DNA of 54,352 bases from Sphingomonadales bacterium BRH_c42 (lineage in GTDB: Bacteria; Pseudomonadota; Alphaproteobacteria; Sphingomonadales; Sphingomonadaceae): positions 1 to 54,352 of the forward strand of contig LOEX01000052.1 of the NCBI GenBank assembly GCA_001516125.1. The letters run 5' to 3'. Each line of letters opens with the position of its first letter. Positions within the stretch are counted from its first letter, which is position 1. Both the position numbers and the translations under genes were made by a program. Positions 24,512 to 33,945 of this stretch are shown here, piece after piece. The notes under the pieces are model-generated. The model worked only from the letters and a program-made list of their open reading frames with translations. It was not told where the DNA came from and ran no database searches.

Positions 24512-26518
24512 ATGCGTCTGACTGGTCTGATTTTTGGCGCCTTGCTGCTGGCACAACCTGGCCTGGCCCAAGCCCGCGAAGCCACCGTGGCCGACCTGCT
24601 CAAGGTGGCCTATGTGGCAGAGCCCGATATAGCGCCAGATGGCAGCGCAGTGGTCTATACCGTCACCACCGCCGATATCGAGGCTGACGAACAGGTCAGC
24701 CATATCTGGCTTGCGCAATGGGACGGCTCTGGCGAGCGCCAGCTCACTAGCCGCGCTGGCGAAAGCGAAAGCCGCGCCAGGTTCAGTCCCGATGGATCGG
24801 TGATCGCGTTCATTTCCTCGCGCGCGGGCAAGGAAGGCGAGGACGAAGCAAGTCAGCTTTGGTTGCTTCCGTTGGCGGGCGGCGAGGCGCGGCCACTCGT
24901 CGGGATCAAGGGTTCGATCACCGATTACGCCTTCTCGCCCGACGGCAAGCTGCTGGCGCTGGTGGTGCTCGATCCCAAGCCGGTGCGCGATGAAAAGCTG
25001 AAGGACCGCCCCGAACCGCTAGTGATCGACCGCTATCTGTTCAAGCGCGACGGCACTGGATTTCTCGACAACCGGCGCGAGCGGCTGTGGCTGTATGACG
25101 TCGCCAGCGGTATGGCGCAGCGGCTGACCGATGGCGATTACGACGAAGCGCTGCCTTCGTGGTCGCCCGATGGATCGCAAGTGGCATTTACTTCGCGCCG
25201 CTTTGCTGATGCAGAGCGCTCGCCCGATTACAACCTCTATGCAGCCGGTGTCGCCAACCCCGGCGCAACTCCACGCCAGCTCACCACCTATGAAGGGGCC
25301 GACAGCGATCCCGGTTTCGGATCATACCCAGCATGGAGCCCCGATGGCCGCCAGATCGCCTATCTGCGCGGGGGCAATCCCGAACTGATCTGGTATGCCC
25401 CCAATGTGCTGGCGATGGTCCCCGCCGCGGGCGGGGAGGAGCGCATGCTCACCGCCGCGCTCGACCGTAATGTATATCAGCCGTTCTGGTCGCCTGATGG
25501 CAAGGAAATCCGCTTCATCATCGAGGATGACGGGGTCCAGCGGCTCGACCGGTTGGTGGTGGCGAATGGTGCCATGTCGACGATCGCAGCAGGCGACCGC
25601 GTGCTTTCGGCGCCAACGGCTTCCGCCAACGGGCGCGTGGCGCTGCTTTCGACCGATCCGGCAAGCCCGGCAGAAGTCTATGCGCTCGACAAGGGCAAGC
25701 TGCGCGCGCTGACCAGCCACAACGCGGCGCTGATGGCGGAGCTTGATCTGGGCAAGGTGGTGCGCACAAGCTTTGCCAGCAAGGATGGGACGCAGGTTCA
25801 CGGCTTCGTGATGACCCCGCCCGGCCACGACGGTACGGAGCCACTGCCCGCCATCCTCAGCATTCACGGCGGGCCTGCGGCGCAGTTCGATTTCATGTTC
25901 GACATCGACCATGTGGTGATGGCCTCGCGCGGCTATGCGGTAATCTACAATAACCCGCGCGGCAGCACCGGGCGCGGCGAGGCCTATGCAGCGGCGATCG
26001 ATGCGGCTTGGGGATCGGTCGATGTCGAGGACGTGCTGGCGTCGGTCGATCACGCGGTGGCGCAAGGCATCGCCGATCCGAAGCGTCTGGTGCTGGGCGG
26101 ATGGTCCTATGGCGGCATGCTGACCAATTATACTATCGCCAGCGACAGGCGGTTCCAGGCGGCGGTGAGCGGTGCCTCGATCGGCAATATCTATGCCGGT
26201 TATGGCACCGATCACTACGTCTACGAATACGATGTTGAGATGGGCTATCCGTGGGAAAACCGCGAGGCGTGGGACCGGGTGAGTTATCCTTTCCTGCACA
26301 ATGACCGGATCGTAACACCCACGCTGTTCATGGTCGGCGGGGCGGACGTCAACGTGCCGACGCTGGCCAGCGAGCAGATGTATCAGGCGCTGCGGTCACG
26401 CGGGATCGAGACGCGGCTGGTGATCTATCCAGGTGAATATCACGGGATCGAACGGCCCAGCTTCATCACCGACCGGATGGCGCGCTGGCTCGAATGGTTC
26501 GACAGTCACACGAAATAG
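24512..26518 (+). CDS. Exported S9-family prolyl oligopeptidase / acylaminoacyl peptidase
   Basis: A 668-residue exported serine peptidase. Signal peptide MRLTGLIFGALLLAQPGLAQA (cleavage about 21), then a beta-propeller of WD40-like PD repeats marked by recurring FSPDG, WSPDG and AWSPDG, then the alpha/beta hydrolase domain: LSIHGGPAAQFDF, NPRGSTGRGEAYA, nucleophile GGWSYGGML, acid in VGGADVNVP and catalytic His in GEYHGIERPS. The start at 24512 is preceded by GAGGGGGGAAG. It should cleave peptides in the periplasm. An in-frame ATG at 24485 would spoil the signal peptide. Confidence 0.93.
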   Translation: MRLTGLIFGALLLAQPGLAQAREATVADLLKVAYVAEPDIAPDGSAVVYTVTTADIEADEQVSHIWLAQWDGSGERQLTSRAGESESRARFSPDGSVIAFISSRAGKEGEDEASQLWLLPLAGGEARPLVGIKGSITDYAFSPDGKLLALVVLDPKPVRDEKLKDRPEPLVIDRYLFKRDGTGFLDNRRERLWLYDVASGMAQRLTDGDYDEALPSWSPDGSQVAFTSRRFADAERSPDYNLYAAGVANPGATPRQLTTYEGADSDPGFGSYPAWSPDGRQIAYLRGGNPELIWYAPNVLAMVPAAGGEERMLTAALDRNVYQPFWSPDGKEIRFIIEDDGVQRLDRLVVANGAMSTIAAGDRVLSAPTASANGRVALLSTDPASPAEVYALDKGKLRALTSHNAALMAELDLGKVVRTSFASKDGTQVHGFVMTPPGHDGTEPLPAILSIHGGPAAQFDFMFDIDHVVMASRGYAVIYNNPRGSTGRGEAYAAAIDAAWGSVDVEDVLASVDHAVAQGIADPKRLVLGGWSYGGMLTNYTIASDRRFQAAVSGASIGNIYAGYGTDHYVYEYDVEMGYPWENREAWDRVSYPFLHNDRIVTPTLFMVGGADVNVPTLASEQMYQALRSRGIETRLVIYPGEYHGIERPSFITDRMARWLEWFDSHTK

Positions 26519-26545
26519 GCACACGAAGTGACGTAGCGCCGGGAA

Positions 26546-28222
26546 TTACGCCGCCGCCCCGTTCGCCGCGCTGAGGACTGCGCGCACGCTGGCGGTGGCG
26601 ATATCCTCGTCGATGCCGCAGCCCCAAACGGTGCGGCCATCGGGTGCGCGGCATTCGAGATATGCGGCGGCGCGCGCGTCGGTCCCCTTGCCGAGCGCGT
26701 GCTCAGTGTAGTCGATCACCTCGAGCTCGACGCTAAAGGCATCGCGCAGCGTTGCCATCACCGACGAAATGAGCCCGTTGCCGCGCCCTGAGACGCTCTG
26801 CGCGCGGCCATCGACCTCGATCGTGCCGGAGAATATCCGCGTGCCGTCCGCCGCGCGGGCTTCCTCGTAATCGACCAGCTGGAAATGCTTGGGGTGCGTT
26901 TTGACGTGATAGGCCTTGCGGAAGGCATCCCAGATATCCGCCGCATTGAGCTCGCGGCCGAGCTCGTCCGCCATACGCTGCACATGCTTCGAGAAGTGGG
27001 CCTGCATCTTCTTGGGCAGTTTCAGCCCCTGATCCTGTTCGAGCACCCAGGCAAAGCCGCCCTTGCCGCTCTGCGAATTGACGCGGATCACGGCTTCGTA
27101 GCTGCGGCCAAGATCGGCAGGATCGATCGGCAGATAGGGCACGCGCCACAGCTCGTCATTCTGCCGCTCGTTCGCCTCGAAGCCTTTCTTGATCGCGTCC
27201 TGATGGCTGCCCGAAAAGGCGGTGAAGACCAGTTCTCCGCCATAGGGGTGGCGTTGATGGACGGGCAGTTCGTTGCAGTATTCGACCGTCTCGATCACCC
27301 GGTCGATGTCCGAGAAATCAAGCCCCGGATCGATCCCCTGCGTGTACATGTTGAGTGCGACGGTGACGAGGCAGCAGTTGCCCGTGCGCTCGCCATTGCC
27401 GAACAGACAGCCTTCGACCCGGTCTGCGCCCGCCATCAGGCCAAGCTCCGCCGCGGCAACACCGGTGCCGCGATCGTTGTGCGTGTGCAGGCTGATCACC
27501 GCGTTGCTACGGCCCGGCACGTTGCGGCAGAAATACTCGATCTGGTCGGCGTAGATATTGGGCGTCGCCGCCTCGACCGTGGCGGGCAGGTTGAGGATGA
27601 TCGGGTGTTCGGGCGTGGGCTGGAGCACTTCCATCACCGCAGCGCAAACCTCGATGCTGAAATCGAGTTCGGCGGTCGAGAAGGTTTCGGGGCTGTATTC
27701 GAAATGCCATTGGGTGTCGGGGCGCTTTGCCGCCTCGTCGCGCATCACTTTCGCGCCCATGATCGCGATTTCGCGCACTTCGTCTTTCGACATGCGGAAC
27801 ACGATATCGCGCCAGGCGGGCGAGACGGCGTTGTAGAGATGGACGATTGCCGCGCGCGCGCCATCGAGGCTGTCAAAGCTGGTGCGGATCAAGTCCTCAC
27901 GGCTTTGCGTCAGCACCTGCACGGTCACGTCATCGGGGATGCGGCCCGATTTCACGAGGCTGGAGATGAAGTCGAACTCGGTCTGCCCCGCGCTGGGGAA
28001 CCCGATCTCGATTTCCTTGAGGCCAATCTCGACCAGCAAGTCGAAGAAGCGGTTCTTCTTCACCGCATCCATCGGATCGACAATCGCCTGATTGCCGTCG
28101 CGCAGATCGGTCGAAAGCCAGCGCGGCGGCGCGGTTACGGCACGGCTGGGCCACTGCCGGTCGGGCAGGTTGATCTGCGCAAAGGGCCGGTACTTACGGC
28201 TTGGCTCGGAAAGCATGGACAT
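26546..28222 (-). CDS. leuA: 2-isopropylmalate synthase
   Basis: A 558-residue enzyme of the longer LeuA type (IPMS type 2). It condenses acetyl-CoA with 2-ketoisovalerate, the first committed step of leucine synthesis. Catalytic barrel: [13 protein letters not shown] (metal-binding Asp), [24 protein letters not shown] (metal-binding His-x-His) and [16 protein letters not shown]. The C-terminal allosteric domain (about 430-558) has [29 protein letters not shown] and would bind leucine. A leader peptide and hairpins precede it, pointing to attenuation. It lies apart from ilvBNC in the same orientation. Confidence 0.96.
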   Translation of the reverse strand: MSMLSEPSRKYRPFAQINLPDRQWPSRAVTAPPRWLSTDLRDGNQAIVDPMDAVKKNRFFDLLVEIGLKEIEIGFPSAGQTEFDFISSLVKSGRIPDDVTVQVLTQSREDLIRTSFDSLDGARAAIVHLYNAVSPAWRDIVFRMSKDEVREIAIMGAKVMRDEAAKRPDTQWHFEYSPETFSTAELDFSIEVCAAVMEVLQPTPEHPIILNLPATVEAATPNIYADQIEYFCRNVPGRSNAVISLHTHNDRGTGVAAAELGLMAGADRVEGCLFGNGERTGNCCLVTVALNMYTQGIDPGLDFSDIDRVIETVEYCNELPVHQRHPYGGELVFTAFSGSHQDAIKKGFEANERQNDELWRVPYLPIDPADLGRSYEAVIRVNSQSGKGGFAWVLEQDQGLKLPKKMQAHFSKHVQRMADELGRELNAADIWDAFRKAYHVKTHPKHFQLVDYEEARAADGTRIFSGTIEVDGRAQSVSGRGNGLISSVMATLRDAFSVELEVIDYTEHALGKGTDARAAAYLECRAPDGRTVWGCGIDEDIATASVRAVLSAANGAAA

Positions 28223-28268
28223 CAGGGTGATCTCGTAACGGTGGTGCGGCTGGATGGGCGTCGATCTT

Positions 28269-28322
28269 CCCTTGGGCGCTTGCGCGCGCCGCTCAGGGCA
28301 CGCGCGCTCTCACGCCCAAGGG
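28269..28322 (-). promoter_or_regulatory. Attenuator-like nested hairpins of leuA
   Basis: On the transcript, CCCTTGGGCG (28322-28313) pairs perfectly over 10 bp with CGCCCAAGGG (28278-28269). Inside that, a second perfect 7-bp stem is formed by CGCGCGC (28307-28301 region) with GCGCGCG (28288-28282). The first arm also folds alone as CACGCCC-TT-GGGCGTG over the leader-peptide end, so two exclusive structures exist and ribosome position on the leader would choose between them. No T-run follows, so the mode of termination is open. Confidence 0.55.
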
Positions 28323-28360
28323 CGTGTAAGTCGTAGCAGCAGCGATCCGTTACGCGTCAT
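28310..28360 (-). CDS. leuL: leuA leader peptide (attenuation)
   Basis: A 16-codon ORF, M-T-R-N-G-S-L-L-L-R-L-T-R-P-W-A, ends 88 bases before leuA. Four of its sixteen codons are leucine, three consecutive (CTG CTG CTA) and a fourth two codons later. Its last codons are the first arm of the attenuator hairpin. An in-frame ATG at 28372 would add four residues (MQHG). This is the arrangement of a leucine attenuator: ribosome stalling at the Leu run would free the downstream sequence. No strong ribosome binding site is visible. Confidence 0.65.
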   Translation of the reverse strand: MTRNGSLLLRLTRPWA

Positions 28361-28525
28361 GCCATGCTGCATTGCGCAAAATTGCGTGAATGGCAAGAGA
28401 TTTGGAAAAACACGACGCTCTCAAAAAAATCGAAATTCTGTATGAAACTTTTCCGGGCATCCACGCGAACCATGCGAACAAGGACATAATGGGATATGCC
28501 CCGTTACACATTAGGGAATGCGACG

Positions 28526-29071
28526 ATGAAACAAACGATCTTGTTGATTGCTGTGTCTGCAACGCTTGCCGCCTGTTCGGCACAGGAAAGCGAGGCAGTG
28601 GCCGCAGTGGAAGCTGAAGCGGGCGCAAGCACACATGTGCTCGCCGATCTGGGCGGTAAGCCTGAAGGGCCGATCTACACCAAGGTTGCAGGTGAGACTG
28701 TCGCACTGTCAGGTTATGACGCGGTCAGCTATTTCGGTGATGGCGCCCCGGTCAAGGGTTCGGAAGCCTTCGTTGTGCGCTACCAGGGCTATGACTACCA
28801 TTTCGCCAGTTCGGCCAATGCAGCGATGTTTGAAGCCGATCCGGCCAAGTACGCACCGCAGTACGGCGGATATTGCGCATGGGCTATCGGTGCCAATGAT
28901 GCGCTCGCGCCGGGCGATCCCCAGGTTTACAAGATCGTTGACGGCAAGCTCTATCTCAATTTCAGCAAAGCTGTGGCTGAGAAATGGAACAAGGACATCC
29001 CTGGCTTCATTGCCAAGGGCGATACCAATTATCCGACGCACTCGCCGGAAGAACATTACGCGACAAACTGA
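28526..29071 (+). CDS. YHS-domain lipoprotein
   Basis: A 181-residue lipoprotein: signal MKQTILLIAVSATLAAC with lipobox LAAC, a short acidic Ala/Glu linker, then a YHS-type domain: LSGYDAVSYFGDGAPVKGSEAFVVRYQGYDYHFASSANAAMFEADPAKYAPQYGGYCAWA. The domain lies next to copper- or heme-linked proteins in some genomes, but its role as a lone lipoprotein is unknown. The start at 28526 has AGGGAA upstream. It stands alone between divergent leuA and a terminator. Confidence 0.88.
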   Translation: MKQTILLIAVSATLAACSAQESEAVAAVEAEAGASTHVLADLGGKPEGPIYTKVAGETVALSGYDAVSYFGDGAPVKGSEAFVVRYQGYDYHFASSANAAMFEADPAKYAPQYGGYCAWAIGANDALAPGDPQVYKIVDGKLYLNFSKAVAEKWNKDIPGFIAKGDTNYPTHSPEEHYATN

Positions 29072-29093
29072 ACGCTTCGGGATTGGGCGGAAG

Positions 29094-29119
29094 GGGCGGG
29101 CTTCGGCTCGCCCTTTTTT
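29094..29119 (+). terminator. Rho-independent terminator of the YHS lipoprotein gene
   Basis: GGGCGGGC-TTCG-GCTCGCCC, an 8-bp stem (one G-T pair) on a stable TTCG tetraloop, followed by six T residues (29114-29119), 23 bases after the stop. Confidence 0.93.
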
Positions 29120-29150
29120 CGTCCAGCGGATTGGGAGGCGGCGAGGCGAC

Positions 29151-30299
29151 CTAGCGCCAGCGTAGCCTGTCCGCGGTCAGTTGATCGAGCCGGGTCACGC
29201 CCATCAGCCGCATGCCGCGCTCGATCTCGTCCTTAAGGATGGCGATGGCGCGCTCCACGCCGGGCTGGCCCGCCGCGGCGAGGGCATAGAGGTAGAGCCG
29301 CCCGCCGCTCGCCGCCGTCGCCCCGGCGTACAGGCTTTTCAGAACATGCGTGCCGCGCCGCACGCCGCCATCGCAGATGATCTCGATCTTGCCGCCGACG
29401 CAATCTTCGATCTCGCGCAATTGATCGAACGGCGCGCGGCTGCCGTCGAGCTGACGGCCGCCGTGGTTCGAGATCAGAATCGCATCGGCCCCGATCTCGA
29501 CCGCGCGGCGCGCATCGCCTGCGCTCATCACGCCCTTCAAGGCAAACTTGCCGCCCCAATCCTGCCTGATCCGCGCGGCGGTATCCCAGTCCATCGCGGT
29601 ATCGAGCATGGTGTTGAAATAGTCGGCGATGCTTACCGGTTTGCCGCTGCCCTCGCTTACATGCGTGTCGAGATTGGGCAGCCGGAATTTCTCGCGCAGC
29701 ACATAGTCGAACGTCCAGTGCGGGCGGGTGGCATAGCTCCACAGCGCGCTGGGTGAAAAGCGGGGCGGGGTGGTGAAACCGCTGCGCAGGCAGCGCTCGC
29801 GCTTGCCCGAAACGATGGTGTCGACCGTCAGCGCCATGGCATCGAAGCCCGCCTGCTGGCAGCGCTCGATCATCGAGGTGTTGAGTCCCCGGTCCTTGTG
29901 GACATAGAGCTGGAACAGCTTGGGTCCATTGGTGGCCGCCGCGATGTCTTCTATCGAATGCGTGGCGAGGCTGGAAATGCCGAACCACAGGCCGAACTTC
30001 TCGGCCGCGCGCGCCACCGCCAGTTCGCCTTGCCAGTGGAATACCCGCTGGAGCGCGGTGGGGCTGAGCATCAGCGGCAACGCGCTTTTGCGGCCCAGAA
30101 TCGTGCAACTCGTGTCGATATTGGCGACACCCGCCAGCACGTCGGGCACCAGATCGCACGTCTCGAATGCGGCGGTATTGCGCGCCTTGGTCAGCTCGTC
30201 ATCCGCCGCCCCGTCGATATAGTCGAACACCGGCCAGGGCAGGCGCGCCTTGGCCAGTTTCCGGAAATCCTCGATATTGTGGCAGTCGGAAAGGCGCAT
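29151..30299 (-). CDS. FMN-dependent alpha-hydroxy-acid oxidase (L-lactate dehydrogenase family)
   Basis: A 382-residue TIM-barrel flavoenzyme. PWPVFDYIDGAADDE (about 22-36) with the active-site Tyr, SLATHSIEDIAAA, FQLYVHKDR, ALTVDTIVSGKRERCLRSGF and ILISNHGGRQLDGSRAPFDQL (catalytic His and Arg) followed by ICDGGVRRGTHVLKSLYAGA are all family signatures. It oxidises L-lactate or a related 2-hydroxy acid. It starts 15 bases after the ilvC stop on the same strand, so it is likely transcribed with ilvBNC, although it has no standard role in branched-chain amino acid synthesis; a branched 2-hydroxy acid as substrate is possible. Confidence 0.9.
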   Translation of the reverse strand: MRLSDCHNIEDFRKLAKARLPWPVFDYIDGAADDELTKARNTAAFETCDLVPDVLAGVANIDTSCTILGRKSALPLMLSPTALQRVFHWQGELAVARAAEKFGLWFGISSLATHSIEDIAAATNGPKLFQLYVHKDRGLNTSMIERCQQAGFDAMALTVDTIVSGKRERCLRSGFTTPPRFSPSALWSYATRPHWTFDYVLREKFRLPNLDTHVSEGSGKPVSIADYFNTMLDTAMDWDTAARIRQDWGGKFALKGVMSAGDARRAVEIGADAILISNHGGRQLDGSRAPFDQLREIEDCVGGKIEIICDGGVRRGTHVLKSLYAGATAASGGRLYLYALAAAGQPGVERAIAILKDEIERGMRLMGVTRLDQLTADRLRWR

Positions 30300-30314
30300 G
30301 CAGGCCTTTTCGCG

Positions 30315-31340
<1,026 letters not shown>

Positions 31341-31352
31341 TTACTTCCCATT

Positions 31353-31440
31353 TCGTCACCCCCGCGAAGGCGGGGGTCCAGCTTGCTTGTATCCCTCGCG
31401 CTGCCGGTGGCAGCTGGATTCCCGCCTGCGCGGGAATGAA
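31353..31440. repeat. Palindromic intergenic repeat (REP/BIME-like) between ilvN and ilvC
   Basis: Three hairpins in 88 bases: ACCCCCGC-GAAG-GCGGGGGT (31358-31377), CTGCC-GGT-GGCAG (31401-31413) and ATTCCCGC-CTGC-GCGGGAAT (31418-31437), with CCAGCT/AGCTGG joining the outer two. Read on the plus strand it would encode VTPAKAGVQ...SWIPACAGM, the fingerprint of a repeat widely dispersed in alphaproteobacterial genomes. Inside an operon it may protect mRNA or reduce read-through into ilvC. Confidence 0.85.
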
Positions 31441-31456
31441 GAGGGAAGGCGAATTT

Positions 31457-31975
31457 CTAAACCCCCGCCGCCCCGCGCATCATTCCCACTACGCCGCTGC
31501 GGCCGACTTCGACCAGTCCCAACTCGCGCATCAGCGTGATGAAGCTGTCGATCTTGTCGGGCGATCCGGTCAGCTCGAATACAAAACTTTCGATCGTGGT
31601 ATCGACCACGTTGGCGCGGAACAGTTCGGCAATGCGCAAGGATTCGACGCGCTTTTTGCCCGTACCCGCGACCTTTATCAGCGCCAGCTCGCGCTCGACA
31701 TGCGGGCCGGCCTGCGTGAGATCGGTGACCTTGTGCACCGGCACCAGCCGGTCAAGCTGAGCTTCGATCTGGTCGATCACCTGCGGCGGGCCGTTGGTGA
31801 CGATGGTGATCCGGCTGACCGCATGGTTCTCGCTGATGTCGGCCACGGTCAGGCTGTCGATGTTGTAGCCGCGCGCGGTGAACAGCCCCGCGATCTTGGC
31901 GAGGATGCCCGATTCATTGTCAACCGTGATGGTGAGAACGTGACGTTCGGAGGCGGCGGTCTTGATCTTCATCAT
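31457..31975 (-). CDS. ilvN: Acetolactate synthase small (regulatory) subunit
   Basis: A 172-residue ACT-domain protein, IlvH/IlvN type. The N-terminal ACT domain has HVLTITVDNESGILAKIAGLFTARGYNIDSLTVADI and SRITIVTNG, which bind valine for feedback inhibition. The C-terminal domain (LIKVAGTGKKRVESLRIAELFRANVVDT, VFELTGSPDKIDSFITLM) contacts the large subunit. GGAGG lies six bases before the first of two consecutive ATGs. Confidence 0.96.
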   Translation of the reverse strand: MMKIKTAASERHVLTITVDNESGILAKIAGLFTARGYNIDSLTVADISENHAVSRITIVTNGPPQVIDQIEAQLDRLVPVHKVTDLTQAGPHVERELALIKVAGTGKKRVESLRIAELFRANVVDTTIESFVFELTGSPDKIDSFITLMRELGLVEVGRSGVVGMMRGAAGV

Positions 31976-32024
31976 CTTGATCCTCCCCGCAACGGGGAGG
32001 GGGAAGAAAGGTAAGCGTCACCCA

Positions 32025-33770
32025 TCACACCAGCGCCTTTGCTTCGTCGTCCATCGTGCCTTCGACGCGGTCACCATAGAGCATCATTTCGGTATGTGCA
32101 GCGCCCGATGGGATCATCGGCAGGCAGTTCGCCTCTTTGGCGACGCGGCAATCGACCATCACCGGCCCGTCGTGCACCAGCATGGCCGCGATTCCCGCAT
32201 CGAGATCGGCGGGTTCCTCGATCCTGATGCCCTTCCAGCCGTAGGCTTCGGCCAGCCGGACGAAATCGGGCAGGCTGTCCGAATAGGAGTTCGAATAGCG
32301 GCTCTCATAGGTCAGTTCCTGCCATTGGCGGACCATGCCCATATATTCGTTGTTGAGGATGAACACCTTGACCGGCAGCCGGTACTGGCTGGCGGTGCCC
32401 AGTTCCTGAATGTTCATCTGGATCGATGCTTCGCCCGCGATGTCGATCACCAGCGCATCGGGATTGCCCAGCTGCGCGCCGATGGCGGCGGGCAGGCCAT
32501 ATCCCATGGTGCCCAGCCCGCCCGAGGTGAGCCAGCGATTGGGATCGTTGAAGTGGAAATATTGTGCCGCCCACATCTGGTGCTGGCCAACTTCGGTGGA
32601 GATGATGGGGTCGCGCGCGTGCGTCAGTGCATATAGCCGCTCGATCGCCTTTTGAGGCATGATGGCGTCGGATTTTTCTGGGTAAGCGAGGCATTCGCGC
32701 GCGCGCCAGCCCGCGATCCGCGCCTTCCATTCGCCCAGATCGCGCGGCTTGCGCGTCCCCCATGCGGCGATCAACTGCTCCAGCACTATCGCGCAGTCGC
32801 CGACAATGCCGAGGTTCACCGGCACGGTCTTGTTGATCGAGCTGCGGTCGATATCGATGTGGATCTTGATCGAATCGGGCGAGAACGCGTCGAGCCGCCC
32901 GGTCACCCGGTCATCGAAGCGCGCGCCAACGCACAACATGACGTCGCATTTGTTCATCGCCATATTGGCTTCGAACGTGCCGTGCATGCCCAGCATTCCC
33001 AGCCAGTCGGGATGGTCGGCGGGGAAGGAGCCAAGCCCCATGAGCGTGGAAGTGAGCGGCGCGCCGGTCAAGTCCTGCAACTGGCGCAGCAGACGGCTCG
33101 CCTCCGGGCCTGAATTGATTACGCCGCCGCCGGTATAGAACACCGGACGTTCGGCCTTGGCCAGCAGTGCGACTGCCTCGGCAATCTGTTCTGCCGGGGC
33201 GACCATTTGCGGATTGTAGCGATGCGGCGCAGGCTGCGCGGCAGCGCCGATATGCGAAGGAACCGCAACCTGCACATCCTTGGGAATATCGACCACCACC
33301 GGGCCGGGCCTGCCCGACGTGGCGATACGGAAGGCCTCCTCGATCGTCGCCCTAAGCTCGGCCGGGTCCTTCACCAGATAGTTGTGCTTGGTGCAGTGGC
33401 GGGTGATGCCGACGGTGTCAGCCTCCTGAAAGGCATCGGTGCCGATCAGCGGGGTTGCCACCTGGCCGGTGATGACCACCAGCGGGATCGAATCCATGAA
33501 GGCGTCGGCAATGCCGGTGACGGCGTTGGTCGCACCGGGGCCGGAGGTGACGAGCACCACACCGGGCTTTCCGGTCGAGCGGGCATAGCCTTCCGCCGCG
33601 TGCGCCGCGCCGGCCTCGTGCCGCACGAGGATATGGCGGATGCGCTCATCGCCGAACAGCTGGTCATAGATCGGCAGCACCGCGCCGCCGGGATAGCCAA
33701 AAATGAATTCGACCCCCTGTTCGACCAGGCAATCCACCAGAATGGCCGCGCCGCTGCGCTCCTGAACCAC
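32025..33770 (-). CDS. ilvB: Acetolactate synthase large (catalytic) subunit
   Basis: A 581-residue thiamine-diphosphate enzyme. Catalytic Glu in [37 protein letters not shown]/central domain [13 protein letters not shown], and the C-terminal ThDP-binding motif [44 protein letters not shown]; this GEAS replaces the more usual GDGS/GDGC at the metal site, with Glu in place of the metal-binding Asp, a variant worth noting. The start is GTG at 33770, preceded by AAGGAAGG. First gene of ilvBNC, preceded by a leader peptide and terminator-like hairpin. Confidence 0.95.
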   Translation of the reverse strand: MVQERSGAAILVDCLVEQGVEFIFGYPGGAVLPIYDQLFGDERIRHILVRHEAGAAHAAEGYARSTGKPGVVLVTSGPGATNAVTGIADAFMDSIPLVVITGQVATPLIGTDAFQEADTVGITRHCTKHNYLVKDPAELRATIEEAFRIATSGRPGPVVVDIPKDVQVAVPSHIGAAAQPAPHRYNPQMVAPAEQIAEAVALLAKAERPVFYTGGGVINSGPEASRLLRQLQDLTGAPLTSTLMGLGSFPADHPDWLGMLGMHGTFEANMAMNKCDVMLCVGARFDDRVTGRLDAFSPDSIKIHIDIDRSSINKTVPVNLGIVGDCAIVLEQLIAAWGTRKPRDLGEWKARIAGWRARECLAYPEKSDAIMPQKAIERLYALTHARDPIISTEVGQHQMWAAQYFHFNDPNRWLTSGGLGTMGYGLPAAIGAQLGNPDALVIDIAGEASIQMNIQELGTASQYRLPVKVFILNNEYMGMVRQWQELTYESRYSNSYSDSLPDFVRLAEAYGWKGIRIEEPADLDAGIAAMLVHDGPVMVDCRVAKEANCLPMIPSGAAHTEMMLYGDRVEGTMDDEAKALV

Positions 33771-33815
33771 CGAACTATCCTTCCTTCACGGCCTTGCGGC
33801 GCTGTGCACCCGTTT

Positions 33816-33831
33816 GGTCGAAGCATCGACC
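33816..33831 (-). promoter_or_regulatory. Second hairpin in the ilvB leader
   Basis: GGTCGA-TGCT-TCGACC, a perfect 6-bp stem just after the T-run of the ilvB attenuator and about 45 bases before the ilvB GTG. It may be part of the antitermination folding; no separate role is visible. Confidence 0.35.
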
Positions 33832-33833
33832 AG

Positions 33834-33874
33834 AAAAGTTGCGGCCCGGTGCAGGGACTGCACACCGGGCCACA
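33834..33874 (-). terminator. ilvB attenuator (terminator hairpin in the leader)
   Basis: On the minus strand a 10-bp outer stem (TGTGGCCCGG with CCGGGCCGCA, one G-T pair) and a 5-bp inner stem (TGCAG with CTGCA) are joined by a 2-base bulge around a TCC loop (33874-33840). The sequence ACTTTT follows (T-run 33837-33834). It lies 23 bases after the ilv leader-peptide stop and 64 bases before ilvB. The 5' arm overlaps CCACATGTGG, which could form an alternative structure. Confidence 0.7.
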
Positions 33875-33897
33875 TGTGGATGCCGCTATGCGATCAT

Positions 33898-33945
33898 TTA
33901 TAACGTGTCAAGCACTAAGATTGTAATAATGATGCGAATATGCAT
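33898..33945 (-). CDS. ilvL: ilvB leader peptide (attenuation), nested in the 3' end of miaA
   Basis: A 15-codon [18 protein letters not shown]. Nine of fifteen residues are Ile (5), Leu (3) or Val (1), the three end products of the pathway, and they are concentrated in one run. A terminator-like hairpin follows 23 bases later and ilvB 127 bases later. Its first ten codons overlap the last codons of miaA in a different frame, so the ilvB promoter must lie inside miaA. The composition is far from chance for this GC-rich genome, where ATT and ATC runs are rare. No strong ribosome binding site is visible. Confidence 0.75.
   Translation of the reverse strand: MHIRIIITILVLDTL

Noticed and set aside
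26885-28336. A 483-codon open frame opposite leuA, and a 479-codon frame opposite ilvC (29898-31337).
   Set aside because: Both are antisense shadows of genes with complete motifs. High third-position GC keeps the reverse frames open.
33883-33911. A perfect TTGACA (33911-33906) that looked like the ilvB -35 box.
   Set aside because: The -10 at 17 bases is poor (TAGCGG) and the hexamer lies inside the leader peptide ORF; if the leader is used, the promoter must be farther upstream.
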